Part shown: positions 1 through 11,647 of the stretch, piece after piece | Layout of the letters: every line of letters starts with the position of its first letter | Position numbering within the stretch: position 1 is the stretch's first letter | NCBI GenBank assembly: GCA_026413225.1 | Contig: CM048553.1 | Span: forward strand, 145,755,690-145,819,689 | DNA from: Otis tarda | Taxonomy: Eukaryota; Chordata; Aves; Otidiformes; Otididae | Direction: 5' to 3' | DNA: 64,000 nucleotides | Notes under the pieces: generated by a model | What the model saw: the letters and a program-made list of their open reading frames with translations, nothing else | Databases searched by the model: none | Told to the model about the DNA's origin: nothing | Program-made: the position numbers and the translations under genes

Positions 1-3000
1 AAGAAAATGATAAAGTCCTGTGAAAATAATAGAGAGCTTTTATTCCTAGGTACACTAAAATGCTTTATAGTGTTTTAGAAGGTGCAGCAAATTGGGTCGG
101 ATGAACTTCTTTCTAGAGTGGATCCAGATTAGGAAATAATTGCCTTCAGCTTATTGTTGCTTCTCCACCAGAAGGTATTGCTCATTGTGGTCTGCCATCA
201 GCGCTTCCCCTTCGTCTCCTATTTGGTGTCTCAGCAGGTTTAACTTGGACACAGAACTACTCTGAGAATGGCTGATTAGCTTCTGATTTTAAGGCAAGTA
301 ATTAATTACTTGCTGAAGAATTTCTGTACCATATTCTACTATCCAGCATAATTATACTTCAAGGTTGAACAGTGGCAGATGTTGATGAAGATAGAGGAGT
401 AATATAAAGTGATGTAGCTTGTATGTCTTTTCTCAGTACAGTATTTTGAGAGAATCAAGGTACAGCCGCACACATAGACGTGCAATGGATTTCAGGAGAT
501 GGTAAAATTGGATTGTGACAGAGAGGCAGTAGCAAACAGCTACAGCAGAAATATCTTAATTGATATCACTTACGATCAGAACAGTATGTCCTTATGCATG
601 GTTTGTACTATCATCTATTTCTTTCTAAACTCACGCTGGTGTAGCTAAGCCAGTGCACTGATGATCTGGTAGTGGTTATTTCAGTAAAAAACAATTTATT
701 ATGCCAGTTTCAGAGAACAAGATGACTAATAACAGTAGACATACACATATATTGATGCAATTACATATACATTAGGGCATTTACGGAGATAGTTAAGTTG
801 TTTAAAATACAGTATCTCTTGCAAATGTAGCTATACTGATAGAAATGCTGGTAAAATGTATAAATATATACCTAAGGTAGCCAGAAAATTAGAGTAGCTG
901 AGGAAAGAACCCACTAGGTAAAATTCATCTTTAGGCAAAAAACTGCAGAAGACTGTGCATCTCTAAAGCTCCAGTTAAATTTGTTGCAAGTTTTGTGAGT
1001 TTCCTCTGAAATTTACTCGTTTTAAATATTGCAGGAATAAACTATTTTATTCTTTGTTATGCTTGTGGAGGACAAGAATAAGGTTCTGCACTAGTGTAGA
1101 AATCAGCTGTGGTGTGATATTTGATGCCAGATGACAAGTCAATTATTTCAGGCTATTGTGAAAACATCCAAACATGAAGCAAGGACATATAAACAGAAGT
1201 ATTGCCTGTAAGAGATGGCAATTCAACCAATTCCTTACTCAACATTGCTAAGGCATCAGGTGGAATTCTTAAACACTTCTGAGCCTTGTGCATCTGTGAA
1301 CCTGTGAAGCATAACGATAGGAAAGTGATCACATAGAAAGCATTCAGAAAGAGAAAGAAATGAAACGAATTTGAATTTTTTTTACTCTTAAGAAGATTGA
1401 GAAGGGTTGGTAAAACCATGGAAACAGGCAAGGAAGATAAGAATGCTCTGATTTCCATGTCTGCTTTTCTGCTGCAGAAGAATAAGGAGGAATGATCAGC
1501 TCTATAGAAACAAGGATTCAGATGAGACATTAGGAAAAGCTTTCTAACAGTAAGTTTGGTTGAGCACTAAGATCTGAGGTATCTGTGCAATTGTCATACT
1601 GATGAGGTTGAAGAATAGATCAGACAAGTGTCTGCTTAGCATTACAGATGTACAGCTGTTTCTGCCTCAGAACAGAGGGATGGGCCTAATGATTTGTGGA
1701 AGGGTCTTTCATCCCTGTTTTACTTATGTCCCTCCTGTTGTATACAATTATTATGATCTTTTGTTCCTTATGTCTTATATGTTCCTATTTGTCTGGGTTT
1801 GTTACATTTATTATCTGTGGACTTTTCACAGTGCCCTACACTGGGATCTGTGGATGCAGTTACAACAATGGTCTCCAGATGGACCAGGTTCCACCCCACA
1901 CAGGCAGGGAGGCTGTCAGAACATGCTCTCTGGGCTCCCTTTACCCACACACCTCAGCACAGCTGGAATGTTAATCTCTGAAAATGAAAGAACCCAGCTG
2001 TCGTGCGGCAGAAAGGAGAGCAGACGAACTAAAACATCTCCAGTGTACCTGCCCACAAGAGATCTCATGCAAACTCAATTACACAAAGTGGAAAAGGAGT
2101 TCAGTAAGGCTGGGCCAAGTCAATAACAACTATTTTGGTCATGAAAGAAGGAAGCTGTCCTCCGCTTTGTCTTGGTGAGGCACTTCTCATCACAGCCACC
2201 ATTTCTTTTCGATGCTGTATTTCTAGAATGTGGAAACTCAGCATAGAATCATGCCTGCCTTCTCCTTAGAAAAAACTCAGTACATATGTGCCAGGTAAGC
2301 TCAGTACTTTTCTCTCCTTTTCCTTGTTGTTTTGTGGGTACGTTTCACCCTAACAGCAAAGATGCTGGTCTGATGCTAAACTATGATTAAACAGACTCCC
2401 TGCCACTCAGTTCCTTTCCATGAGCCTGTTACCAACAGCATAACATAAACAATCTCAGATTTAGTCTCTAGAGCAGCAGCCTGAAGGGAATCATGCCTAA
2501 CATATCGTTGCATAGTTAGTGAAACAGGGATTTACCACTTGGGACTGTAAGTATCTTCTTAGGCAGCATGAAGCAGTCTAGACAGTAGTGTTCTGCATAA
2601 AATAGTCTGGGCAGTAGTCTCAAAAGATGTTTTTCAATGCAGCTATGTCTACTGCTAAAATACCTTTAGAAATGTATGTGCTCTGCAGTTCTTGACAGGA
2701 TAATATTGATTTTAAATACACCTTCTTCGTCAGTTCAGAAAAGAAAATATTCCTGTGCTTAGGAAAAGAAAAGAAAAAAGTTATGTTGATCTATACTTTT
2801 CCTTAAGGCTCTGTGCCTCTTTTTCAAGTTAACATGTCTCTCAAAGTATAGCATTTTCCTAATGCTTTGATTGATATCGTTGATATTTCCCCCTCACTCC
2901 TTCTTCCTTCCACCATTTTTTCCCTTAATGTTTCACAAAAGTTTTACCTGTCTGCAATTTTATATGAATGCCATTTATAACAATTACATGCCAAATGGGT

Positions 3001-5149
3001 GACATTAGAACTTAAATAATGGATTTGTTCTTCTGTGTGAACCGTTGTGAGATGATACCCAATAGGATTAAAGAGAAAACTCTATATTAAAGTGACATTA
3101 AGTGTCTAACAGACTGACAATAAATAGTAGGTAGTTGCATGGCTTACTGTGTATCACAAATCAGTTGTGCCTTGCATATTGCACACATGCATGCAGTTTA
3201 ACCCAACCTTTTTCTTTTTCTGTAGAGTTCATAATAATTTCAATGAGCACCAATAACTTCCTCTGCCTTTTTTATCTGTGATATTCCATAAAAGTAAATG
3301 CAATTTTCACCCCAACTGATATTAAAGTAACACAAGGTAGAATTTGTTTCTCAGATGGAAGAAATGATGATCAATCAATCTCACATTATTTGGAGGCTGC
3401 CTTCAAGGAACTTCTGAAGTTAGAGAGTATCTTGACAATGTGTAAGACAGCTACGTTTAAAACAATAAAGCTTGTTCTCAGATGTAGGATCAGACTTAAG
3501 AAGACACAAGTTGACTGAAGTGTGCACAACACAAATCTCATCTTCATCTGCTCATTATTTATCCATGCATCAATTAAATACACATAAAGATGTGCACTGA
3601 AATATACATATGGTGTGAAATTTGGGCCAATGGCATTTATACTCTGCACACACTATGGAGAAATTTCAGTGTCCCGTTTGGGTCTGATGTTACATGTCTT
3701 AAATATTCAGAAGGATTCCATTTATTTCAGTTGAGTCTGTTAAGATTGTGCTCAGAGCTCAGAGAAGCAGTCAGTGATATTTAAAAGAGGATTGACAGTG
3801 GTTAGGCACCTGCGTTACCGACACCAGCTTGCCACTCTGCTCTTTTCTCATTGAGTATTCACATTGCTGAACTCTTGCTTCTGCTTAGCTTCCCCGAGGA
3901 GCTACTAGAAGACACAGGTTTCTACAAGGGCAATTCAGAGATGAACCAAATATGAAATGCCTACGTAGAGTGTCCTACCAATTAGGCAGCCCAGGGAGAT
4001 TTTAGTTACACCTTACTTAGATCTGGATATTTCCCTTCTGCCTCTATCTTTTCTGTTGCTTTTTCTTTCACTTACATTATTCACTTAGGAAGCACAAGTG
4101 GATTTGTTTCCTTGCTTTGTTTGTTCTTCTAATGCATGCTGGGATTCCTGTCCACATAACTAGTCTTCTACATACTATAAGAATATGTATAGGTAATAAA
4201 AACTAAACAGAATATAATGGCCATGGGACTTGTCAGGTCCATGAGGAAGATTGTAAGTAGACACACACTGTCAGAGAGAAGACATACATATTTTGATATA
4301 ACGTCCCATCATAGTTAATTTTTATCATTCGGCCCAAGCTACATGCTCACTTACCCTGAAGAAGGCTTGAAGACTAAACACTATGCATAGAAGATTGTAA
4401 GACTTGTCATACTCTGTAATACCTACAACTTGCCTACTTCAGTGTCCAAAGCTGGCAGTAGTGTCCAGTATTTCATGACAGAGGAAAATGTCTGGAGCAT
4501 GAAACTGCAATTTTAATTACAGCCCTGGATATGTGTATCTTAAGTAGAGAGTTAGTGGTTTGTAATACTGCAAATAAGCTGTGTAGTGTAGATTGGCTCA
4601 GAGGAAGAGCAGAATTACCATTGCATTTATAGTCTAGGTTTAGGAAGGAGAAATCATTGGTGAGATAGCAGCTGTGAAGGGTTACATTGAAATGCCAACT
4701 AAATACTTGTCAGTAGTGTTATGCTCTTGCGAAAAAAAAAAAATAAATCTTCTTCTGGTAGGTATTGATAACTTATATGTGAGAGGTGGAACTAGTAAAA
4801 TAGAAGCTGAAATGCTGTGTCCAGTTTCTGTGTACCATGCTTTAACTTCTGAGAAACAACTTTGACAGTCTGAAAGATATCAACCAAAGACAAAATCACT
4901 AGCATAAACATGACTTGTGAAGAAATCTTGAAGCAATTGCAGTAGTTTAATCTTGGCAAGAGGAAACGTGAAGGAATGAAACTATAATATTCTAATGCAT
5001 AAAATGGTTATTAAAACAATGATAATGAACTGTTTTTCATGATCACTTGAGACAAAAAAAAATCTCTTGGTAATCAGTCTGCTCTTGTCTGTGATTTGAA
5101 TGATTTCTTGAAACTTCTCTGAGTTCTAATTTTCAATTTTTCTGTGCTG

Positions 5150-5197
5150 GTTGTCCCCAATGTGCTGTGTCCCCAGTGTGCCGTGTCCTTGATGACA
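5150..5197. repeat. Short imperfect tandem repeat, about 16-17 base unit
   Basis: Two full units and a partial third share the core GTGTCCCCARTGTGC, running through 5150-5166, 5167-5182 and 5183 onward. The copies differ by only a few bases. It is a local replication-slippage product with no visible function. Confidence 0.5.
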
Positions 5198-5656
5198 AGG
5201 TTGAGACAATGCTGATCTTCTGACTGACTCTTACATGAGTGTATAGGGGCTGACAGCTGAGGAGTTGAGAGGAGTTTGAAAGCACTTTATTAGTCGTAGA
5301 GATTTGTCCTTCTTGCAAGATACTCGTATTTTCCTTTAGTGTTACCATTGAACCATGAAGAAAAAGCTCCCAATCTACATTTTGGGGTTTTAAGTCCACT
5401 GGAAGATTAGTCATAATGAAATAATTTTATAATTACCATGGCTTAATGTTAGAGAATGAACAACTTTCAGTAATGTTTTTTTTGCATTGAGTTTACCATG
5501 AGAAGAGTGACCAATGCTTTGTACACTGGACAGAATTTCTTCTTGGACAAGAATTTTGTGAGTGATACAAATCTTTCATGTAACTTTTCTAGGCTAACAA
5601 ATATATTGGCTGTAGGGACAGATGGATTAGTGTTATCATAAATGTAGCTGTATCTA

Positions 5657-5710
5657 GGTTTATGGTCTAATAGTCCTGTCTGTCTGGGTTTATGATCTAA
5701 CAGCCCAAAA
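5657..5710. repeat. 30-base tandem duplication, two units
   Basis: The segment GGTTTATGGTCTAATAGTCC is repeated 30 bases later with about three substitutions. On the - strand the duplication appears as a repeated run of about ten residues (LLDHKPR core) in an otherwise featureless open frame. The frame shows no other sign of coding, so this is a simple duplication in non-coding DNA. Confidence 0.5.
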
Positions 5711-8700
5711 ACTGGGTAGTAAAAAAGACCAGTGGTGAGTAGGGCTGTAGGTTGAGGAGGACAGCAGTGATTGAGAGGGACATAACCAAACACTGAAGCT
5801 GTGATTTGAGTGCCTGGCTGTGAGACTGTGGGTGGAGAGATGTGATTTTAGAGGGTAAGATGTGTGGAAGACCATCAGGAAGAAGTGAAGCAGCAAAAGA
5901 ATGAGAGAAGGTGTGCATAGAACATGTGCAAAAGGTAAGAAATGGGCTTCGGTCCCAAAGAAACACCCACCACCACCACTGCCCTGGTGCCTCAACCTGA
6001 GAGCCTGGTGGGAACACCTGTGAGATTGCCTCATTGTTCCTCCTTCAAAGGAATACTAATCTCAACATTTAGGTAAACAGATAACTAAGAGTAAGCACCT
6101 TAACGCATATTTTAAATATACAGCCTGACTTTCAAAGATGCTAGTAATGTGTAGGGTTTTTTTGAAACTGACTTGATGCTTAAAATGAAAAAGGAATCTA
6201 GTGAATATTCTTAGCACTTGATTATTTGTTTCAGGTGTTTATGTTTAGTCTTGTAGCAAGGACTTTAAAATAGAAACACTCTGGAGCTAAGCTTCTGTTC
6301 CTAATGAATGCCACAGTATTTAATTTAATGCACATACTGAATGTCTGAAGCTAAGGCACTATGTCTATGTTTTCCTGAATCCCAGATATCTCAGGTGACG
6401 TTGTTTCCGAGCACACTGATATTGAAATTACATAAATGTTTTTTTCATTATATTCTTCCAGAACTAAGTCAAGCCTTCTCCGCATTGCAAGCAAACTTGA
6501 GTTTTGCAATGGTACAGAACAGAAGAGCAAGCTAACCCTGGGCTGTCAGTTCCATGACAGGTAATTAAACTTTAGGGTGTTTGGATAAGGGTAGAAGATG
6601 ACTTTAGGGAGATAAGCTTGTTGATTATCTTACTATAAGGAGAATAGGGACAGCACCTTTTACTGCTAATGGCAGATGAACCCATCCCACAATAACTACC
6701 ATCCTGTGCTCACTGACTTCCTTTTCTTTTTGGATCACAACAGTTGCAGCCAAAAATCACTTCTGGCAAAAAAGGCAATGAAGTAACTTTGTGACCTCTA
6801 TCAGCATTGTATTTAAGCACATAACTAATTTACCTATGCCTAGAGTCAGTTTTTGTTTCCCCATTGGCCCCTACTATGAGATATGTGAGTGTCAGAAGTG
6901 CCTCTGTACCGTAGATAAATATGAGACTTTCAAGTCAGCCTAACACATTCTTCTTGAGGAACAGACATCTGAGATTCATCCAAGGGTCACGTATTTTTAT
7001 ACAGAGTTCAGTGAAAAAACTTATAGGCAACAAAATACTTGGCCTCCAAAATGCACAATATATTTGTAACAAAATTTGAATTGGAAAATTTCACTCAATT
7101 GAAATTGTTTTTTTATATCTCTCTGCTTTATTTGGAAATATAAAAAGTTTCAATGTTAGAGGTAAGTTTTAGAATAGATTTAATATAAGGCATCATGTCA
7201 GGGAAAAGGCCCAAATTTAAGTCACTTCATGTGTATTCTATTTAAAATATTTGTTGTGCCCTTAGGGCTACCTAAATGCTGCAAATTAATGCAATGTGCA
7301 TTTCTGCAGGCTAGGCAGCAGTATGCAAACTGAGAAAACTGATTTCTACAGACATGCACACCGTGCATTATTGTAGGCATATAGTTTTATCACACAAGCA
7401 CCAATTTTCATTAGAATAATTCAAAGCACTTCGCAATGATAGATGTTTTCATGTTCAGTTCTGATATCTCCAGTGGTTGCAGTGCAACCTCCACTTTAAA
7501 AGATGGGGGTTTAGCAGAATGATAAACATTGTGATCATAACTTCAAAGATAAATTCTCTTGAAGTGGAACTGGGAATGGTTCTCTTTTCTCTCTGTTAGA
7601 GAAAGCGGAATGTGTGATGGTTAAATGGAAAAGAATTTTCAAAGCCAAACATTCTGGCTTTTAGGACTATTTTCTAGTGAAAATGAAACTTACTACAGAT
7701 AAGAGTCCTTTTGTTTTTCTGTCAGTGATCGTTTTTGTTTTCGCAGCAGGGTGAGATAGCTCACTCTCATTTCTTAAATAATTTAGAAGGAAATTTAAAC
7801 TCTACAATGGATAAATTTGGAAAGAACTGTCTTCCAAAGAGTCTTGCAACATCCTCTGTATTCTTAATAACTCTAGGCTGATCTATTTTCTTCTTTACTT
7901 GTTCAGCCCTTTTCATTTCTGAAGACAGTTTTATTGTGGTTTTTTCTCCCTCATGGGAATGAAGTGATTTCTACTTTCTAAGTAACTAACATCCATTAAC
8001 AGAACTTTTCAGTCTGAATTTGTCATGTTTATGAGAATAAATTGGATTCCCCTAGAGAATATTTCTGGCTTTCTTACTATCAGTTTTAAAACTGCAGAGT
8101 TTAGCCCATCGTACTTGTTAGGGCCTTTTCACTTTGAGTCTCTATCAGGAGACTCTGATCTAAAGCATTTCCTTTCTGTGCATTTTTCTGTAGATTAATC
8201 TGGCAGAACTCAGCTCTGTAACCTGGCATTTTCATAATTTGGTATTTAAGTCACGGAAATAGTTTAATTCAAACGTTTTAGTGCTTCATTTGTCAGGGAT
8301 GCCCTGCAGAACATTCCAGCCATGACATCTGTATTGTAGCTTCTACATATCTTTCTCAAACAATTACATTCAATCAAAGATATTAGAGGATCACTTTCCT
8401 TTCAGTGTAATTGTGATGTAAAATAGCATCTCACAAAATTGTTCATTATGTAAGAGTGTCCTGGAGTGAATACAGCTGTAAGGTACTTTGCAGTTCCAGG
8501 TTACAAGCTGTAAACTTCTTTGCTTCATCAGTGGAGGAACTTCTAGCTGGCTTGTTACAGGTGCTTCCACGTATGCAGACTACTCATAGCACAGTCTGAC
8601 TTGGAGAGTACTCCAAAAAATGGTGATAAATATTCAGCCCATTCAGTAGGAAGTGGCTGCCTGTCCTTAGGAAGGCAGGGCTGAGAGGGGGAAAAGAGAT

Positions 8701-9011
8701 TTTCTGAAGTGCTCACTGTATGTCACGTCTAATTTTTAATGATTGTGTCATTGTTTCATTGAAGCAATCTAGGGAGCAATCTCATTGGATCAATCCATGG
8801 AAACATCAGATGAATTATTTCAAAGATACAGTTTTTTAGTATTTAAAACTTCTTAAATATACTGTAACCTATGAGTCTTATTCTAGGAAATTATGTCAGA
8901 GCCCTGCCTGCACCCACAAGCTCTGCAACGCCCACCTCTGCATTGGGCTGCCTGTACTCAAAGTGCAGCTGTAACCTGTTTCATCCTGTTGGGAGATGGG
9001 CTGGGAGCTTG

Positions 9012-9894
9012 TGTTGGGTTTTTGTAGCTGGGGGAGGGGCTACAATGGTAGCTTCTGCAAGAAGCTGCTAGGAGTTTCCCCTTTGTCTGGTGGACTTGGA
9101 CTGGCCTAGGGCAGACCTGCCACTGGCCAGGGCTGAGCCAATTGGTGACAGTGATAATGCCTCTGAGATAATGCATTTAACAAGGGGAAAATAAAACAGA
9201 AGTGTGGGCACAGAGCGGGACAGGCAGGCCTTGGAGGCCTAACCCTCTGGTCTCCCACCAGGCAGCTCTCTGGGCCTGGGCTGTCTCAATCTGGCCTAGA
9301 GAAGAGAAGAGAGGATAGAAAAGAAGTGAGGATGTGTGAGAGAACAGGAGAGGCATCTGCCTGGGTCTAATTGTGAGGAATTTATTGTGAGAGGAACAGC
9401 TGCAGATACCAAGGTCAGTGAAGAAGGAGGGGGAGGAGTAATGTTGCTCCTAGCACTGGAGCAGACTTGGTAATGACCATGGTGGAGCAGGCTGTCCCCC
9501 TGTAGCCCATGGAGGCCCACAGAGGAGCAGAGATCCACCTGCAGCCCGTGGAGGACCGCAAGCCAGAGCAGGTGGATGCCTGAAGGAGGTGGAGATAGTC
9601 TGGAATGAGGTTAAGTCTGGGAAGACGGGAGGGGTCAGGGCAAGTTGTTTTTAAGATCTGGGTTTTTTTCTCTCTCATTATCATACTTAGGTTTTATTGT
9701 TAATAAATTTAATTAGTTTCCCTGAGTTGAGTCTCTTTTGCCCATAATGGTAACTTGACTGATCTTTCCCTGTCCTTATCTCCACTCTTGAGCCTTTTGG
9801 TATATTAGCTCTCCTCCATTCCCTCAGAGGATGGGGAGGATGAGTAAGCAACTGCGTAGGGCTTGGTCCCGAGTGGGGCTAAACTACAATTACA
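9012..9894 (+). mobile_element. Solo LTR of an avian ERVL-type endogenous retrovirus (shorter copy)
   Basis: This block starts TGTTGGGTTTTTG and ends near CTAAACTACAATTACA, a decayed form of the avian LTR ending in AAACCACGACA. It aligns end to end with the reverse complement of the LTR at 60410-61545. Shared landmarks include the segment around 9050-9180 (tagcttctgcaagaag, then gagccaattgg and ataatgcctctg), the block at 9415-9590 (gtcagtgaagaaggaggggg, then gcagcccgtggagga) and the AATAAA-containing tail near 9700 followed by gtccttatctcc. The AATAAA placement sets the + orientation. It is about 880 bp against 1136 bp for its relative, mainly because about 230 bp are missing near 9590. No gag, pol or env coding sequence lies beside it, so it is a solo LTR. 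I found no convincing target-site duplication; GAGAT occurs after the end and again at 8993-8997, but that spacing does not fit the start. Confidence 0.85.
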
Positions 9895-11100
9895 GAGATA
9901 TTTGGCTGTCACTGGACTGCTGGTTGACTGTGTTTTCTGTCACTGGCCTGCTCTGCTCTTCTTGCTTGAGTGCTCTGGAGCCGTCCTTGTGTCAGAGGGG
10001 ATGGTGACCTGCCTGCTTTACTGTCACCTTTACCTTCCCTTGGGGAGCAGCCCACTCTCCCAGCAGTTTATTCCTTTATTTTCAACCTTATAATTACACT
10101 AAGGTCAATAGAGAAACTCAGGGTATCAGAAGTAGTTCAGAGTAGCTCAAGATTAAATTTGGACATACTTATCCATCCATAGTGATGTAACGTAAATTAT
10201 TGTTCCAAAAGATTGGATAACACATGATGAGTTGAAAGTAAAATGACCATTGACTTGGGAAAGTCTGTTCTCTCCTTTGTGAAATGAGTGTGGACAGCAG
10301 TTACTTTTGTCTTGAAAAGGAATTGATTGTCAAAAGTCCTGCAATTCAATCTTCTTGTTATGTGCCTTTCTGACTTTAAAGCATGATGGGAAAATTGCTA
10401 ATATATTGTCAATGATATCTTCAATTCTAATTTGTTTAACTTTTTATTGTGTTCAGTAAAACATGAAAGTAGCATTAACTTCAATGATATGCAAATAGTA
10501 AGTGATCCTTCCTACTTGGTATTCCTGATGAATAGGATATTATACTAACAACTTTCATTATTCTATTCATTTATTACTGGAGAATAATTAGAAGTGAATA
10601 ACTGTTAAAAGTTTTTTCTCTGCAAAAATAAGACTTTCATTGTTTTGCCACATTTATTTCAACAGTAAGTATCTGCCTTTATAGCTTTTTCTTGCACAAA
10701 CACTTTCCCTCCACCATTACTGATATTGGAGTTTGAACACTGAAAATTTAAGAAAATAGTAAGAAAGGTCTTTCCAAATTTTTTTTCTGCTCATTGTTCA
10801 GTGCCTTTGATGCAAGTTACCATATTCTCTAACCGAGATCTGGAGCTAGAAGAAAAAGGAAGAAATCTTTGTTGGAACTGTAAAGTGTAATTTTGCCTCC
10901 ATTTTGGGCTCTGTGACCTGCAGTTTTGTCAGTAGCATGCTGAAGGTCAACTACATAACACATTTTCTATGGGCCATATAGTACATTTATGTGGTTTGCT
11001 TAGTATCAGTTAGCCCTCTAGGAGTCATGTCTGTTCTCTTATTTGTTCTGCAACATAATGAGCGGAAAAATATCCTGGCTGGATGTTTGAAGACTATATA
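9895..11100. other. Unique AT-rich non-coding DNA
   Basis: I see nothing recognisable between the solo LTR and the CR1 fragment. There are no domains, tRNA-like cloverleaf or tandem array. Confidence 0.6.
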
Positions 11101-11625
11101 GAATCACAGAATCATAGAATGGTTAGGGTTGGAAGGGACCTTCAAAGGTCATCTAGTCCAACCCCCTTGCAAGCAGCAGGGACATCTCCAACTAGGTCAG
11201 GTTGCTTAGAGCCCCATCTAGCTTGAACTCGAATGTTTCTAGGGATGGGGCATCTACCACCTCTCTGGGCAACCTGTTCCAGTGTTCCACCACTCTCATT
11301 GTAAAAAATGTCTTTCTTTTGTCTAGTCTAAATCTACCCTCTTTTAGTTTAAAACTATTATCCTGTTGCTGCGGGGCATGCTAAAAAGTTTGTTCCCACC
11401 TTTCCTATAAAGTCCTCTTTAGGTACTGGAAGACTGCTATAAGGTCTCCCCGGAGCCTGCTCTTCTCCAGGCTGAACAGCCCCAACTCTCTCAGCCTTTC
11501 TTCACAGGAGAGGTGCTCCAGCCCTCTGATCATCTTTTTGGCCCTCCTCTGGACTCGCTCCAACAGGTCCATGTACTTATGTTGGTGGCCCCAGAACTGG
11601 ATGCAGTGCTCCTGGTGGGGTCTCA
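11101..11625 (-). mobile_element. 5'-truncated CR1 LINE (3' end and C-terminus of ORF2)
   Basis: On the + strand the block begins with the reverse complement of the CR1 3' end (gaatcacagaatcatagaat, then ggttagggttggaagggacc), so the element reads on the - strand. Moving 5' in the element, the - strand frame covering about 11405-11625 encodes the CR1 ORF2 C-terminal signature, with the runs [39 protein letters not shown] and FQYL. The frame closes after YLKRTL by a lesion relative to related copies. Homology stops near 11625, so less than a fifth of a full CR1 is present. This is normal dead-on-arrival 5' truncation. Confidence 0.93.
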
Positions 11626-11647
11626 TATACAGAATATGAAAGAACAC
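11405..11647 (-). pseudogene. CR1 ORF2 C-terminal remnant
   Basis: The 80-codon open frame matches the region downstream of the reverse transcriptase in CR1 ORF2, the conserved tail containing [19 protein letters not shown] and LGLFSLEK. Its first residues (about seven codons upstream of the MRPHQEHC run) come from flanking DNA rather than from CR1. The apparent start Met is fortuitous. It stops early after FQYLKRTL, about 80 residues before the native ORF2 stop. No reverse transcriptase or endonuclease motifs remain. Confidence 0.9.

Larger units (their letters stand above)
1..9011. other. Unique AT-rich non-coding DNA
   Basis: I see no coding exon, RNA gene or recognisable transposable element in this stretch. 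Open frames reach 174 codons (1602-2126) but overlap one another in several frames and on both strands, lack domains and have unremarkable composition, as expected by chance. Two small tandem duplications, near 5150 and 5657, are listed separately. The last 130 bases (about 8890-9011) are more GC-rich than the rest and lead directly into the LTR at 9012; they could belong to an adjoining element that I do not recognise. Confidence 0.6.

Noticed and set aside
1602-2126. 174-codon open frame at the left of the window
   Set aside because: It overlaps other open frames on both strands, has no domain or homology I recognise, and no exon boundaries in keeping with its reading frame.
8993-9899. GAGAT at 8993-8997 and 9895-9899 as the target duplication of the 9.0 kb LTR
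   Set aside because: The left copy is 14 bases upstream of the LTR start defined by alignment with the 60.4 kb LTR, so the match is probably chance.
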